64,000 nt of DNA from Holophagales bacterium (GCA_009836625.1 VXVC01000004.1:124001-188000); one strand, 5' to 3'. Shown: positions 51,195 through 61,064, counted from the stretch's first letter. Numbers and translations: made by a program. The notes: generated by a model not told the origin, from the letters alone.

Positions 51195-52316
51195 TCAGGT
51201 GGTTGCGCCTTCGACGATGCGGCGCAGGTCCCCGTCACGCGCCAGCAGTGATTCGAGCAGGGCCAGTTGGACCCGGCAACGATCCAGGTTCTGGCCGGGC
51301 CGCTCGACCCGAAAGTAGACATCGCCGTCCAGGTGGTCCGTGAGGAAGCGCACGGCCTGCTCGAGCGTCAACACCAGGGCGCCATCGACCAGGCTGCGAC
51401 GCTCCGCCGCGGTCAGAAAACCCGAGCCGTCCAGGTAGCCCTGGGCCAGGGCTGTGAAGAGTTCCGGGTCGACTCGCGCCCCGCTGGTTTCCCGGGCGTC
51501 CTCGTCGGCGCGGTGGCTCATCGAGCGAACCATGTCTCCGAAGTCGTAAGCGGCCAGTCCGGGCATGGTGGTGTCCAGATCGACGACACACAGCGCTTCG
51601 CCGGTTGTCCGGTCGAACAGGATGTTGCTGATCTTGCAGTCGTTGTGGACGGTGCGTCGCGGCAAGTCGTGAGCCGCGGCGCTCAGCCGCGCTGCCAGGT
51701 CGCGGTGGACGGCGACCGACCGGATCTCGGCGATGGCCTGGCGCCGCCTGTCGTTGCCGGCAGCCGAGGCCCTTGCGGCGGCGAGCGCCCGGTCGAACGC
51801 CTCGAAACGGTTCAGCGTGTCGTGGAAGCCGGGAATCGTCTCGTGCAGCGGCGGTGAAGGCAGATCCACGAGCTGCGTCTCGAAGCGGCCGAACGCCTGT
51901 GCGGCGAGGAACGCCTGCTCCGGCGTCGACGCCCGAAGTTCGGTCGTCGTGTCCTCGATCAGCTCGTACATCCGCCACCAGTCGGCGGAGCCTCCCTCCG
52001 TTGCCGTCTCGCGCCACATCTCTCCATCCACTGTGGGCACGAGAGTGAGCCGGCGCCGGGCGCTTGCCGGGCCGAGCCTGTGTTCGAGGTGGCGCGTGAT
52101 CCGTACGATGTTCGCCATGACCTGACCGGGGTTCGGGAACACGTGGCCATTGATTCGCTGCAGCAGGAATCGGCTGCCGGCGGCGCTGGAGACGACGAAC
52201 GAGTCGTTGATGTGGCCCGCGCGCAGTTCGATGGCGGCGGTACCGGGACCGCCGGTCCGGAAGCGTCCGGCGATACGCAGGACCGTCTCGGGATCGTCCC
52301 GTCGGGTTGCCTTCAA
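51195..52316 (-). CDS. Phosphotransferase of the APH/choline kinase fold, N-acetylhexosamine kinase-like
   Basis: 373 residues. ATP-binding N-lobe ([18 protein letters not shown]), catalytic loop [13 protein letters not shown], and metal-binding [10 protein letters not shown]. This form, with NDCK and the DLDT motif, is close to NahK-type N-acetylhexosamine 1-kinases and related enzymes. It would phosphorylate a sugar or amino alcohol in the cytoplasm. With GH109 elsewhere in the window a GalNAc/GlcNAc link is tempting but the genes are 25 kb apart. The start is TTG at 52316, needed for the full N-lobe. Divergent from the SPFH gene across a 115-base region that holds the 11-base-spaced operator. 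Confidence 0.82.
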   Translation of the reverse strand: MKATRRDDPETVLRIAGRFRTGGPGTAAIELRAGHINDSFVVSSAAGSRFLLQRINGHVFPNPGQVMANIVRITRHLEHRLGPASARRRLTLVPTVDGEMWRETATEGGSADWWRMYELIEDTTTELRASTPEQAFLAAQAFGRFETQLVDLPSPPLHETIPGFHDTLNRFEAFDRALAAARASAAGNDRRRQAIAEIRSVAVHRDLAARLSAAAHDLPRRTVHNDCKISNILFDRTTGEALCVVDLDTTMPGLAAYDFGDMVRSMSHRADEDARETSGARVDPELFTALAQGYLDGSGFLTAAERRSLVDGALVLTLEQAVRFLTDHLDGDVYFRVERPGQNLDRCRVQLALLESLLARDGDLRRIVEGATT

Positions 52317-52350
52317 GACAGGGTCGGCCGGCCGACCGGCTGGCCGGGGC

Positions 52351-52378
52351 GATATAAGTGTGATATCACTTTCATATC
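52351..52378. promoter_or_regulatory. Tandem 11-base-spaced operator (three GATATC-like boxes) before the SPFH/RHH operon
   Basis: An AT-rich 28-base island in GC-rich DNA. Boxes GATATA (52351), GATATC (52362) and CATATC (52373) are exactly 11 bases apart. The centre GTGATATCAC is a perfect palindrome and the outer GATAT/ATATC halves are symmetric about it. One turn of helix between boxes is what ribbon-helix-helix repressors bind cooperatively. The RHH gene at 53337 in the downstream operon is the likely binder (inference). Confidence 0.6.
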
Positions 52379-52431
52379 GGAAACAACAGCGGTCGGTTGG
52401 TCGGCCGCGTGATCAAGGGAGTCACCAACGA

Positions 52432-53319
52432 ATGGAACAACAGATGGTAGAGCATCGGGAGAAGCGTCTCTCGGTCATGCCGGGCGTTGGCATGCTGTGC
52501 CTGCTCATCCTCTTTCTCCTTCTCGCGATTGCCGGAATCCCCGTCTTCGGGGTCTGGGGGGTCATCCCCGTCGTGATCTTCTGCGCCGCGTGCGTTCCCG
52601 TTCTCATCCTGCTGATGTTCGGGCTGTTCATGGTCCACCCGAACGAGGCGAAGGTCCTGCAACTCTTCGGTTCGTATCAGGGCAGCGTCTACGACACGGG
52701 GCTTCGGTGGGCGAATCCGTTTCTCAGCAAGCGGCGGGTGTCCGTACGGACGAGGAACTTCGAGACCGGCAAGCTGAAGGTGAACGACAACGCCGGGAAT
52801 CCGATCGAGATCGGCGCGGTTGTCGTCTGGCGCGTCACGGACAGCGCCGAGGCGCTTTTCAACGTCGACGACTATGAGGACTACGTACAGGTTCAGAGCG
52901 AGGCCGCGCTGCGCAACATGGCGACGGGCTACCCCTACGATGCACACAGCGAGGGCGAAGTCTCCCTGTCGCATCACACCGCCGAAATCTCCGAGCGTCT
53001 CCGCGGAGAGGTCCAGGAGCGGTTGGCGACCGCCGGGGTCGAGGTGATAGAGGCCCGGATCAGCCACCTGGCTTACGCGGCGGAGATCGCCGCTGCGATG
53101 CTGCAACGCCAGCAGGCCGCGGCGGTGGTGGCCGCGCGCGCCCAGATCGTCGACGGCGCGGTCGGCATGGTGGAGCAGGCGCTGAACATGCTGAGCGAGA
53201 AGGATGTCGTGCATCTGGACGACGAACGGAAGGCCGCGATGGTCAGCAACCTGCTGGCCGTGCTTTGCAGCGACCGCCATACGCAGCCGGTCGTGAACAC
53301 CGGCACGCTCTATCCGTAG
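52432..53319 (+). CDS. SPFH (stomatin/prohibitin/flotillin) domain membrane protein
   Basis: 295 residues. Two hydrophobic segments near the N-terminus (about 17-38 and 42-65) are followed by the SPFH domain: [47 protein letters not shown] and [20 protein letters not shown]. The coiled C-terminal part has [23 protein letters not shown] and ends with [24 protein letters not shown] proteins form membrane microdomain scaffolds. AAGGGAG lies 10 bases before the ATG. The RHH gene follows after 17 bases, an association seen in other bacteria too. Role unknown. Confidence 0.9.
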   Translation: MEQQMVEHREKRLSVMPGVGMLCLLILFLLLAIAGIPVFGVWGVIPVVIFCAACVPVLILLMFGLFMVHPNEAKVLQLFGSYQGSVYDTGLRWANPFLSKRRVSVRTRNFETGKLKVNDNAGNPIEIGAVVVWRVTDSAEALFNVDDYEDYVQVQSEAALRNMATGYPYDAHSEGEVSLSHHTAEISERLRGEVQERLATAGVEVIEARISHLAYAAEIAAAMLQRQQAAAVVAARAQIVDGAVGMVEQALNMLSEKDVVHLDDERKAAMVSNLLAVLCSDRHTQPVVNTGTLYP

Positions 53320-53336
53320 ACGGAAGGAGCTGTACG

Positions 53337-53555
53337 GTGGGTGCCCCTCCGCGCAAGGCGTTTCTTCTGCGTCTCGACTTCGGCCTGTTCGAGGAGCTGC
53401 AGCGGCTGGCGGCAGCGGAGTTGCGGAGCGTCAATGGGCAGATCGAGTATCTGCTCCGTGAGGCCCTGCGCCAGCGAGGGAGAGAAGACTTGCGGCAGCG
53501 GGGAAGAACCGCAACGCCCGCAGCGGTTGAGAAGGACGGACGCGATGCCCCGTAG
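53337..53555 (+). CDS. Small ribbon-helix-helix (Arc-like) DNA-binding protein
   Basis: 72 residues. An N-terminal strand (KAFLLRLDFGLFEEL) and two helices (AAAELRSVNGQIEYLLREAL) fit the Arc/MetJ ribbon-helix-helix fold; RSVNGQIEYLL is the typical second-helix motif. The C-terminus is basic and disordered. The start is GTG at 53337, seven bases after AAGGAG and 17 bases after the SPFH stop. Probably the operon autorepressor, binding the tandem sites at 52351-52378. It could be read as an antitoxin, but no toxin-like partner is present. Confidence 0.82.
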   Translation: MGAPPRKAFLLRLDFGLFEELQRLAAAELRSVNGQIEYLLREALRQRGREDLRQRGRTATPAAVEKDGRDAP

Positions 53556-53624
53556 GCGCCCCGGAGGGCAAGAGCGGAGAAAACCCGGTGCGAAACACAA
53601 CGGCGCGGCTGATCGTCTTCATAC

Positions 53625-53633
53625 TGCTACACT
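53625..53633 (+). promoter_or_regulatory. Extended -10 TGC-TACACT, possible promoter of the sigma factor gene
   Basis: TGCTACACT lies about 140 bases before the ATG of the sigma factor gene, giving a long leader. No good -35 is seen. The 219-base gap (53556-53774) otherwise holds a short ACGGC/GCCGT inverted repeat and no gene. Confidence 0.3.
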
Positions 53634-53774
53634 TGTGCGCTGTCGGCGCTCAATGTTCCCAGTTCGCTGAGACACTCTCTCGGTGGGCGGGGAGGTGTGC
53701 AGGTTGAGATCCACGTGAACGGCTCTCGGCGCCGTTGAAATCCCCTCTGCTAGGCCCCTACCTGGAGACCGAAG

Positions 53775-55499
53775 ATGGCAGTTGCCTCAGTCAAGGACGT
53801 GAACAAGCCCCTCGAGGCGAGGTACTCGTCCATTCGTCAGCTCTTCGAGCTGGGGAAGGCGAAGACGTACCTCCTCAACGACGAGATCCACGACATGATG
53901 CCGGCGGACATGGTCGGCGTCGAGGCCGAGATCAACGAACTGTACGACCGGCTGCGCGAGTTGCGGGTCGGCGTGATCCGGCGGCCGGACTGGTACGTGG
54001 CGAACCTCGACGAGACGGTCACCCTCGAGATCGAGAAGGCGGACGAAGATCCCGCGACGCCGACGGTCACCGAGCCGCTGAACACCAGCGACCCGGTGCG
54101 GATGTACCTGCGGGAGATGAGCACCGTCCCGCTCCTGGACCGCGACGGCGAGGTCGAGATCGCCAAGGATCTCGAGGACGGCGAGTGGCAGATCTTCCAG
54201 GCGATGACCCGCAACCAGGACTTGATGACGCGACTGCTGGCGATGACCGAGCTCGCGGACCGCAGGAACGCGAAACCACTCTCCCAGTTGGTGGAGCTCG
54301 GCCAGCCCACGTCCCTGCTGGACCAGAACGGTTACAAGCGGGTCGCGAAGCGCGTCGGCGTGCTGGACAAGATGAGGGAACACGAGGACGACCTGGAGCG
54401 CGCCCGCCGCAAGCAGAAGCGCTATTCGCCCAGGGGCGACCGCTTCCAGGAGATCGGTCGGGACATCGACCGTCTCGAGGAGCGGGCCTCCGCCCTGATC
54501 GTGGAGCTGGGCTTCACGGGTCCGGACCGCAATCGGGTAGTCGACCTGGTCAAGTTGATCGACAACCGCTTCCGGCGCAGCGAGCGCGACATCAGCCGGG
54601 CCCAGGTGGCGCTTGAGCGCGAGAGCAACGAGGAACTCAGGTCTCTGCACCGCCGACGCATCCAGAAGTACCGCGAAGAGGTGCGGGACCTTGAGGCTCG
54701 TCACTTCGTCAAGCAGGGAGAACTGCGGGCGATGGTGGCCAAGGTCAAGCGCGGCGAGGCGTTGAGCGAGCGCGCCAAGGAACAGCTCATCATGGCGAAC
54801 CTGCGGCTTGTCGTCTCGATCGCCAAGAAGTACACGAACCGGGGCCTCCAGTTCCTGGACCTGATACAGGAGGGGAACATCGGCCTGATGAAGGCGGTCG
54901 AGAAGTTCGAGTATCGCCGCGGCTACAAGTTCTCGACTTACGCCACCTGGTGGATCCGCCAGGCCGTGGCGCGGGCGATCGCCGACCAGTCTCGGACGAT
55001 CCGCATCCCGGTTCACATGATCGAGAACATCAACAAGCTGACCCGCACGTCGCGGTCTCTGGTCCAGGAGCTCGGCCGCGAACCCACGGCCGAAGAGATC
55101 GGCGAGCACATGGATCTGCCCGCCTCCAAGGTGCGCAAGATCATGAAGATCGCGCAGGCGCCGGTGTCGCTCGAAACCCCGGTCGGCGAAGAAGAGGACT
55201 CGCACCTCGGCGACTTCATCGAGGACAAGAACTCGCCGTCGCCGATCGACGAGGCCATCGCCCAGAACCTGACCGAGCAGACCAATGACGTGCTCCGCAA
55301 ACTGTCGCCACGGGAGGACCTGGTCCTGCGGATGCGCTTCGGCGTTGGCGGGGGATCGGAGCACACGCTGGAAGAGGTCGGCAAGTCGTTCAACGTCACC
55401 CGCGAACGGATCCGCCAGATCGAGTCCAAGGCGCTGCGCAAGCTCCGGGCCCCGGACTCGGCGAGCAAGCTGCGTCCGTTCCTCGACGACGGCGCGTAA
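53775..55499 (+). CDS. rpoD: RNA polymerase housekeeping sigma factor (sigma-70, RpoD type)
   Basis: 574 residues, full-length group 1 type. Region 1.2 is [10 protein letters not shown] (about 105), the non-conserved region spans roughly 140-300, region 2 has [28 protein letters not shown] and the -10 recognition helix [14 protein letters not shown], and region 4 ends in the -35 recognition helix [22 protein letters not shown] region 1.1-like N-terminus ([19 protein letters not shown]) is present. dnaG, often next to rpoD, is absent. It is likely the factor that reads the start-proximal -10 elements described elsewhere. Confidence 0.97.
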   Translation: MAVASVKDVNKPLEARYSSIRQLFELGKAKTYLLNDEIHDMMPADMVGVEAEINELYDRLRELRVGVIRRPDWYVANLDETVTLEIEKADEDPATPTVTEPLNTSDPVRMYLREMSTVPLLDRDGEVEIAKDLEDGEWQIFQAMTRNQDLMTRLLAMTELADRRNAKPLSQLVELGQPTSLLDQNGYKRVAKRVGVLDKMREHEDDLERARRKQKRYSPRGDRFQEIGRDIDRLEERASALIVELGFTGPDRNRVVDLVKLIDNRFRRSERDISRAQVALERESNEELRSLHRRRIQKYREEVRDLEARHFVKQGELRAMVAKVKRGEALSERAKEQLIMANLRLVVSIAKKYTNRGLQFLDLIQEGNIGLMKAVEKFEYRRGYKFSTYATWWIRQAVARAIADQSRTIRIPVHMIENINKLTRTSRSLVQELGREPTAEEIGEHMDLPASKVRKIMKIAQAPVSLETPVGEEEDSHLGDFIEDKNSPSPIDEAIAQNLTEQTNDVLRKLSPREDLVLRMRFGVGGGSEHTLEEVGKSFNVTRERIRQIESKALRKLRAPDSASKLRPFLDDGA

Positions 55500-55538
55500 C
55501 GCGCGGGCCTGGCGCTCGTCCCTGCCAGTGGGTCAGGT

Positions 55539-56243
55539 ATGCGGGTCCGTACCGGCACGAGCGGATTCTCGTACCCCGCCTGGACGGGACCGTTCTATCC
55601 GGCCGGCACGAAGCGGCCGGACATGCTCTCGTTCTATGCCTCCAGGCTCGGCTCGGTGGAGATCAACAACACCTTCTACCGTATGCCGAAGACGGATCTG
55701 CTGGAGCGGTGGCGCGACGCGGTGCCCGAGGGCTTCCGCTTCGCGTTGAAGGCGTCCCGCCGGATCACGCACCAGCAACGACTCAAGGACGCCGGGGACT
55801 CGGTCGACTACCTGTTTCGCACCGCGGACGTGCTCGGCGAACGCCTCGGCCCCTTCCTCTTCCAGTTGCCGCCGTACCTCAGGCGCGACGTCGACCGGCT
55901 GGCGAGCTTTCTCGACCTGTTGCCGGATGGAATGCGCGCCGCGTTCGAGTTCCGCCATGCCAGTTGGTTCGAGGACGAGGTGTTCTCGCTGCTTGCCGGC
56001 GCCGGCGCTTCGCTGTGCATCGCCGACGCCGGAGGCGACCATGACGCGCCGCTGGTGGCGACCGCGGACTTCGGTTATCTTCGGCTTCGCCGCGAGGACT
56101 ACGACGACGCGGCGCTTCGCGCCTGGGCCGACAGGATCCGGCGGCAACCCTGGGGCGAGACTTACGTCTTCTTCAAGCACGAAGACGAAGGGGCGGGACC
56201 GCGCATGGCGGCGCAGTTCGAAGCCCTCCTTCTGGAACCCTGA
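55539..56243 (+). CDS. DUF72 domain protein
   Basis: 234 residues of the DUF72/YecE family: N-terminal [51 protein letters not shown] and FEFRHASW, with the late [10 protein letters not shown]. The family adopts a TIM-barrel fold; its function is unknown. It starts 39 bases after the sigma factor stop and precedes the MATE gene by 23 bases, so the two may share a transcript. Confidence 0.93.
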   Translation: MRVRTGTSGFSYPAWTGPFYPAGTKRPDMLSFYASRLGSVEINNTFYRMPKTDLLERWRDAVPEGFRFALKASRRITHQQRLKDAGDSVDYLFRTADVLGERLGPFLFQLPPYLRRDVDRLASFLDLLPDGMRAAFEFRHASWFEDEVFSLLAGAGASLCIADAGGDHDAPLVATADFGYLRLRREDYDDAALRAWADRIRRQPWGETYVFFKHEDEGAGPRMAAQFEALLLEP

Positions 56244-56266
56244 CCCACTTCACACAGACACCAGCC

Positions 56267-57688
56267 ATGAACATCGACATCTCCTATCGGCGCATCCTGG
56301 CGCTGGCCGGACCGGTGGTCATCACGCAGATGACCCACACGGCGATGGGCCTGATCGATGCGATGATGGTCGGGCGGCTGGGCGTGGTCGCTCTGGCCGG
56401 GGTCGGCCTGGGAGCGATCATCTCCTGGTGGCTGCTCGGCTTCTTCGTCGGCCTGCTTCAGGGCGTGAACACGTTCGTCGCCCAGTTCTTCGGCGCCGGC
56501 AAGAAGGACAGGGTCGGCGTCGCCTTCTGGCAGGGTCTCTACCTGGCCGCGGGCGCGGGCGTGGCCGTTCTGCTCGCGGCGCCGCTGTCCGGATGGGCGT
56601 TCCGCGTGATGGGGGCGTCCGCGGAAGTCCAGGCGATCGCCACGGACTACACCGAGGTGCGCCTGGGCGCCGCGGTGGGGCTGATGATCTTCCTCGTCGC
56701 GGAGAACTACTACCGCGGGCTCGGTCGCACCGAGGTGCCCATGTTCGCGGGGCTGATTCAGCTGGCCCTGAACTGCGGGCTGAACTACCTGCTCATCTTC
56801 GGCGTGTGGGGATTCCCGGAGCTCGGCGCCGCGGGCACCGCGGTCGGTACGGTGATCGCCCAGTTTCTCGTCGCGCTCGGCCTGCTGGCCGGAGTGCTCG
56901 CGACGAAGATGGGGCGCGACTACGGTGCGACCCGCCCTCGGCCGCCAGAGGCTGCCCTTCTCGGCCAGATGCTGCGCGTCAGCCTGCCGATCGGGGTCCA
57001 GGTATTCATGGAGATGGGCGGAATCAGCGTCTTCACGGCCCTCGTGGCCAACCTGGGCGACGCGGAGATGGCGGCGACGAACGCCGTGATTCACGCCTGG
57101 TCCGTTTCCTTCATGCTCGCCGTCGCGCTGGCCGTCGGTTGCACGACGCTGGTCGGGCAGTGCCTGGGCGCCAGACAGCTTGGCGACGTACGCGTCGTCG
57201 TTCGTCGCGTGATGTGGCTGGGCTACGGGGCGATGGCGATCATGGCCGTCGTCTACGTCGGGTTCCCCGGGTGGCTCATGCAGTTGTTCGCGCGGGAGGC
57301 GGGCGACCTCGCCGCGCTCCTGCCGTACGCCCGGCCGCTGTTTCTGATCGCCACCCTGTGCCTGATCTTCGAGCTGCCGTTCAACATCTACTCCGGCGCG
57401 CTTCGGGGCGCCGGCGACACGACCTACCCGATGGTCGTGAACATCGGCGTGGCCTGGCTCGTCTTCGTGCCGCTCGTCTTCTTCGCCACGCGGAACTGGG
57501 GCCTGGTCGGCGCCTGGAGCTGCTTCATCGTCCATGTGGCTCTGCTCGCAGGCCTGCTCGCCGTCAGGGTGCGCGGCCGGACCTGGATTGAACGCGGCGC
57601 CTCCCTGCTCGATGCGGAGCGGGCGGGAGGCGTTGCAACGTCGAGCGTGTCCGAGATGGACGACCTCCGCTCCTCGCCGGCGCTCTGA
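56267..57688 (+). CDS. MATE family efflux transporter
   Basis: 473 residues with 12 membrane helices in two related halves. N-terminal ILALAGPVVITQMTHTAMGLIDAMMVGRLG and the mid-protein GVQVFMEMGGISVF and ATNAVIHAWSVSFMLAVAL segments fit the NorM/DinF-like multidrug and toxin extrusion family. It exports cationic compounds with a sodium or proton gradient. The last 30 residues are a soluble tail. It is convergent with the M14 peptidase gene. Confidence 0.93.
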   Translation: MNIDISYRRILALAGPVVITQMTHTAMGLIDAMMVGRLGVVALAGVGLGAIISWWLLGFFVGLLQGVNTFVAQFFGAGKKDRVGVAFWQGLYLAAGAGVAVLLAAPLSGWAFRVMGASAEVQAIATDYTEVRLGAAVGLMIFLVAENYYRGLGRTEVPMFAGLIQLALNCGLNYLLIFGVWGFPELGAAGTAVGTVIAQFLVALGLLAGVLATKMGRDYGATRPRPPEAALLGQMLRVSLPIGVQVFMEMGGISVFTALVANLGDAEMAATNAVIHAWSVSFMLAVALAVGCTTLVGQCLGARQLGDVRVVVRRVMWLGYGAMAIMAVVYVGFPGWLMQLFAREAGDLAALLPYARPLFLIATLCLIFELPFNIYSGALRGAGDTTYPMVVNIGVAWLVFVPLVFFATRNWGLVGAWSCFIVHVALLAGLLAVRVRGRTWIERGASLLDAERAGGVATSSVSEMDDLRSSPAL

Positions 57689-57725
57689 GCCGACTCGGCT
57701 GTCGGGCGGGGCGAGGGGCCCGCGC

Positions 57726-60110
57726 CTACGGTGGGCGGCAGCCGTCCGGAAAAGCGGTCGCGTCGGTGATCGCCGAGGCCGGCATACCCGGTTCGTTCCG
57801 GTACTCCTTCTCGAGGCCCGTCGCGGTGTCGGTCACGCGAATGATGTAGCCGATATCCGTCGTCGAGGCGGCGTACACCCAGAAGTGGCCATTCAGGGAG
57901 CAGCCGTCCAGCACCTTGATCAGGATCTCCCAGTTGTCCGGGCTGAAGAACCGGAGCAGGCCCGAGTCGTTCGTGCCCGCGTGCACCACTGTGGCCATGC
58001 CAGTCTCGCCGTCCGCCTTGCGCCACTGTGCCGCTACCGCGTAGCGCGAATCCTGAAGGCAGAGAGTCTCCGCAGTCGGAACGCACGTCCCCTGGGGCTC
58101 CGCAGCCGCCACGAGGAAGGTGCGTGACACGGACGATTCCCGTTGGCCCCCGCTCACCCGGAGCGTGACCTTGAAGAAACCGGGCTCCGTCCAGGCGTGC
58201 TCGGGAGCGGGCGAACTCGACTCGGTACCGTCGCCGAAGTTCCATCGCCGGAGCTCCACCGGGCCGGAACTGGTATCTGTGAAGCGCACGGGATGCCCGG
58301 TGTGGACGCGGCACAGATCAACTCCACACACCGCGCCGTGTACCTCGAACGCTGCGGTCGGCGGCGTATCGTCGTCCGTTGGCGGCGTGTCGTCGTCTGT
58401 TGGCGGCGGGTCATCGTCTGTTGGCGGCGGGTCATCGTCTGTTGGCGGCGGGTCATCGTCCGTCGGTGGCGGTTCGGCGGCGGCGACCTGCAGGAAGATC
58501 GCGCTGACGGCTCCCCAATTACCGTCGGTGTCTCGTGCCCGCACGAAGACGGTGTGCCGGCCGGCGGCGAGATCGGTCGTATCGATGCTCGCGGTCGCGC
58601 TCTCCGTGCGGCTGTCGAAGGCTTGATCGGAGGCGTGCATGGTGTTCGCAGTTCTTCGCCATGCCCAGGGCGGCGCGTCGACGTAGTACTCGCCGGCCGC
58701 GATGTTCTGCGTCGGTTCGAAGCCGTTGCCGTTCTCGTAGCGTGTGTCGTCGAAGGTCGCTGACAGGATGACCGCCGTTCCGGCGGCGACACCGGTCGTC
58801 GACGCGTCGCCGCTCAGACTCAGATCGCGAACGTCAGGGCCGGCCGGGGTCCGGTACGGCGTCCGCGCCACCTTGAAGGCGTAGAGAAGGGACTCCAGGT
58901 TGTCGTTCAGAATGGAGTTCTCGAATCGGCCGCAGTCCTGGAAGAACGTCGTGCCCAGTTCGTAGGTAAAGGAGGCGCGGCCGAGAACGCCGTAGCCGTA
59001 GTCCTCGGTGGTGCCACTCGCCGGGTAGAGCCCGACGGCTTGAAGCGGCCTGTAGCCGTTGAAGTACGCGAGCTTCCGGCCGAAGGTCTGGAGCGCCCTG
59101 CCGTTCGGCGCCGGATCGTGCACGTGGCCCCAGGGCCAGATGACGAGACGCCCATGACTGTGAATGTCGAGGACGACGCCCGAGGTGCGGCTTGGCGCCG
59201 CATCGTCGTCGTCGGGTCCGCGGGCGTCGGGGAACAGCCTCGCCATGTAGGTCTGGATGGCCTGCGTTTCGGGCTCGGAGGCGGCCGACAGCCCCCGATA
59301 GACCATGCTGCACTCGTTGGTGCTGGTGCCCGACTCTCCCCACTTGAAGTCGAAGTTGCGGTTCAGATCGACTCCCGCCCATGAACTTCGGCAGTGGCGC
59401 GTGTTGTGGTTCTTGCGCCAGAGCAGACCTTCCTCGGCCCGTTTCCTCCCGTCCGGATTCGCCTGCAGCATGATGTGGACTTCCTGGTGGTCCAGGAGCC
59501 ACCGGACATCGGCGTCCGTCTCGTAGGAGGCAACCAGGTGCTCGGCGAAGCGCAGGGCGAGTTCGGCGGTCGTGTACTCCCGGGCGTGAAGCGCCGCGGT
59601 GATGAAGAGGACAGGCTTCGGCCCCGTCGTCTCCGAGTTCGTAAGACGCAGCACGTACAAGGTGTAGCCCTCGGCGCTCCTTTGCCTCTTCTTCCATGAC
59701 CTTCCGGCCCACTTCCACGTGGCGAGGTTCGGATGTGCGCGGGCAATCTCCCGGGCGCTCGCGTACGTTTCCTCGACGGTGCGGTAGCACGGGAACCCGG
59801 CGATCGTCCCCTCCACGACGTCCGTTGGCGGTTCGGAGGGGAGGGTGACGGAAACGTAGTCGTCGTCTTCGACGATCCGCATTCCGGCTTGCCTTGCGGT
59901 TTCGATGTCCTCCTCGGTGCCCCGCAGGATGATGTAGCCCTTCTCGTACTCCGACTCGAGGGCGTCGAGCGACATGACGGCTCTGGCGGCGACCAGCGGA
60001 TCGTCGAAGTAGGCGCGCACCACCCGGGCGCCATCGGGCTGTTCGAGCTCCTGCGCCGGCAGGGCGGCGGTGGCCGCGAGCATGGCGGACAAGGCGAGGA
60101 TGCGGGTCAC
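57726..60110 (-). CDS. Large secreted M14 zinc carboxypeptidase with repeat linker, PKD and conserved C-terminal domain
   Basis: 794 residues: signal peptide (1-19), propeptide-like region (to about 110), M14 domain with zinc ligands H175, E178 (HARE) and H317 (DIHSHG), substrate Arg251 (DLNRNF) and catalytic Glu384 (FTYELG). Then a beta domain (about 425-545), a linker of five PPPTDDD/TPPTDDD units, a PKD-like domain (RRWNFGDGTESSSPAPEHAW) and a C-terminal domain (LCLQDSRYAVAAQW ... DSGLLRFFSPDNWEILIKVLDGCSLNGHFWVY) shared with the spondin protein. The start is GTG at 60110, which gives a clean signal peptide. Likely degrades external proteins. Confidence 0.9.
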   Translation of the reverse strand: MTRILALSAMLAATAALPAQELEQPDGARVVRAYFDDPLVAARAVMSLDALESEYEKGYIILRGTEEDIETARQAGMRIVEDDDYVSVTLPSEPPTDVVEGTIAGFPCYRTVEETYASAREIARAHPNLATWKWAGRSWKKRQRSAEGYTLYVLRLTNSETTGPKPVLFITAALHAREYTTAELALRFAEHLVASYETDADVRWLLDHQEVHIMLQANPDGRKRAEEGLLWRKNHNTRHCRSSWAGVDLNRNFDFKWGESGTSTNECSMVYRGLSAASEPETQAIQTYMARLFPDARGPDDDDAAPSRTSGVVLDIHSHGRLVIWPWGHVHDPAPNGRALQTFGRKLAYFNGYRPLQAVGLYPASGTTEDYGYGVLGRASFTYELGTTFFQDCGRFENSILNDNLESLLYAFKVARTPYRTPAGPDVRDLSLSGDASTTGVAAGTAVILSATFDDTRYENGNGFEPTQNIAAGEYYVDAPPWAWRRTANTMHASDQAFDSRTESATASIDTTDLAAGRHTVFVRARDTDGNWGAVSAIFLQVAAAEPPPTDDDPPPTDDDPPPTDDDPPPTDDDTPPTDDDTPPTAAFEVHGAVCGVDLCRVHTGHPVRFTDTSSGPVELRRWNFGDGTESSSPAPEHAWTEPGFFKVTLRVSGGQRESSVSRTFLVAAAEPQGTCVPTAETLCLQDSRYAVAAQWRKADGETGMATVVHAGTNDSGLLRFFSPDNWEILIKVLDGCSLNGHFWVYAASTTDIGYIIRVTDTATGLEKEYRNEPGMPASAITDATAFPDGCRPP
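58360..58464 (-). repeat. Five tandem 21-base units encoding a PPPTDDD-type linker
   Basis: Units begin at 58360, 58381, 58402, 58423 and 58444; units three and four are identical over 21 bases, and the outer ones differ at a few positions. In frame in the M14 peptidase, each unit encodes one xPPTDDD heptad, a proline/aspartate-rich spacer. Recent slippage is likely and copy number may vary between strains. Confidence 0.9.
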
Positions 60111-60189
60111 TTGAACCGCAATTCGATCACAGGCGGCCGGCCTTGCCCACTCCTCGATCCCGGGGTCGAACCGTCCTCCGGTTTGTGGC

Positions 60190-60195
60190 TATGAT
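60190..60195 (+). promoter_or_regulatory. -10 element TATGAT of the sdh operon
   Basis: TATGAT (five of six) with a weak TCGAAC 18 bases upstream. It predicts a leader of about 60 bases before sdhC at 60264, with GAGAGGAC as possible ribosome site. Confidence 0.42.
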
Positions 60196-60263
60196 CACCG
60201 CCGGGCCGACCGCGGCTCGCCCACGCACTTCCATCCAGCGACCCAGAGAGGACACAATCCGAG

Positions 60264-61064
60264 ATGGCTTTCCCCGCCGTGTTGAAGCGGCGATCGTTCG
60301 GTGAGACGCAGCGTCAGGATGCCTGGTGGCTGCAGCCAGGCGCCGTTGTCGTGGGCCTGGGTCTCGCAAGCGCCTATGCGACCTGGGCGGCGCTTCAGGC
60401 CGACCACTACGTGTTTGGCGGCTACCTGTCGCCGCTGTACTCGCCCGAGGTCTTCGGCCTCTCGCACCACGCCTGGTTCCAGGGTTTCCCGAGCTGGTGG
60501 CCCGGTTTCGTTCCCCAGTCGCCGGCGCTGTTCATCCTGATCCTGCCGCTGGGCTTCCGCGCCACCTGCTACTACTACCGGGGCGCGTACTACAAGGCCT
60601 TCTGGGCCGATCCGCCGGCCTGCGCGGTCGGCGAGCCGCGGAACGCCTACCGGGGCGAGAACTCGTTCCCGCTGATCGTCCAGAACATCCACCGCTACTT
60701 CCTGTACGCGATGATGGCCTGGATCTTCGTCTTCTTCCCGATCGACGTGTATCGGGCCTTTGAGTTCGAGACGGCGTCCGGCGGCCACGCCTTCGGCATT
60801 GGTGTCGGCAGCTTCGTGCTGCTGATCAACTGGCTGCTGCTCAGCGGCTACGCTCTGGGCTGCCACTCGACGCGCCACGTGATCGGCGGCTTCCGCAACG
60901 TGATGGCGGGGAGGCCGTTCCAGAGCGCCTGCTACCGCTGCGTCTCCTGCCTGAACCGCCGGCACATGGCCTGGGCCTGGCTCAGCCTGATCTGGGTCAC
61001 CTTCTCCGACATCTACGTCCGGCTCTGCTCGATGGGCGTCTGGACGGACTTCAGGCTGGTCTGA
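60264..61064 (+). CDS. sdhC: Succinate dehydrogenase membrane anchor subunit (Sdh1 / Rv0249c-like)
   Basis: 266 residues with about five membrane helices. The protein looks like the single, long anchor subunit of the actinobacterial Sdh1-type complex (WWLQPGAVVVGLGLASAYATWAA, GYLSPLYSPEVFG, LNRRHMAWAWLSLIWVTFSDIYVRL). It carries a cytoplasmic-side Cys cluster CYRCVSC near 229-235 and a CHSTRH motif. It anchors SdhAB and binds quinone and possibly haem b; His residues are present in the helices, but haem binding is inference. Its stop overlaps the sdhA start (TGATG). Confidence 0.85.
   Translation: MAFPAVLKRRSFGETQRQDAWWLQPGAVVVGLGLASAYATWAALQADHYVFGGYLSPLYSPEVFGLSHHAWFQGFPSWWPGFVPQSPALFILILPLGFRATCYYYRGAYYKAFWADPPACAVGEPRNAYRGENSFPLIVQNIHRYFLYAMMAWIFVFFPIDVYRAFEFETASGGHAFGIGVGSFVLLINWLLLSGYALGCHSTRHVIGGFRNVMAGRPFQSACYRCVSCLNRRHMAWAWLSLIWVTFSDIYVRLCSMGVWTDFRLV

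Noticed and set aside
53337..53555. RHH protein as antitoxin of a toxin-antitoxin pair
   Set aside because: The partner gene is an SPFH membrane scaffold; no toxin-like gene is adjacent.
58360..58464. Regular repeats as a CRISPR array
   Set aside because: Units are directly adjacent with no spacers and encode an in-frame PPTDDD linker.
60140..60260. T-arm-like GGTTCGACC on the minus strand, suggesting a tRNA
   Set aside because: The flanking bases pair at only about three of five positions and no acceptor, D or anticodon arm can be folded around it.
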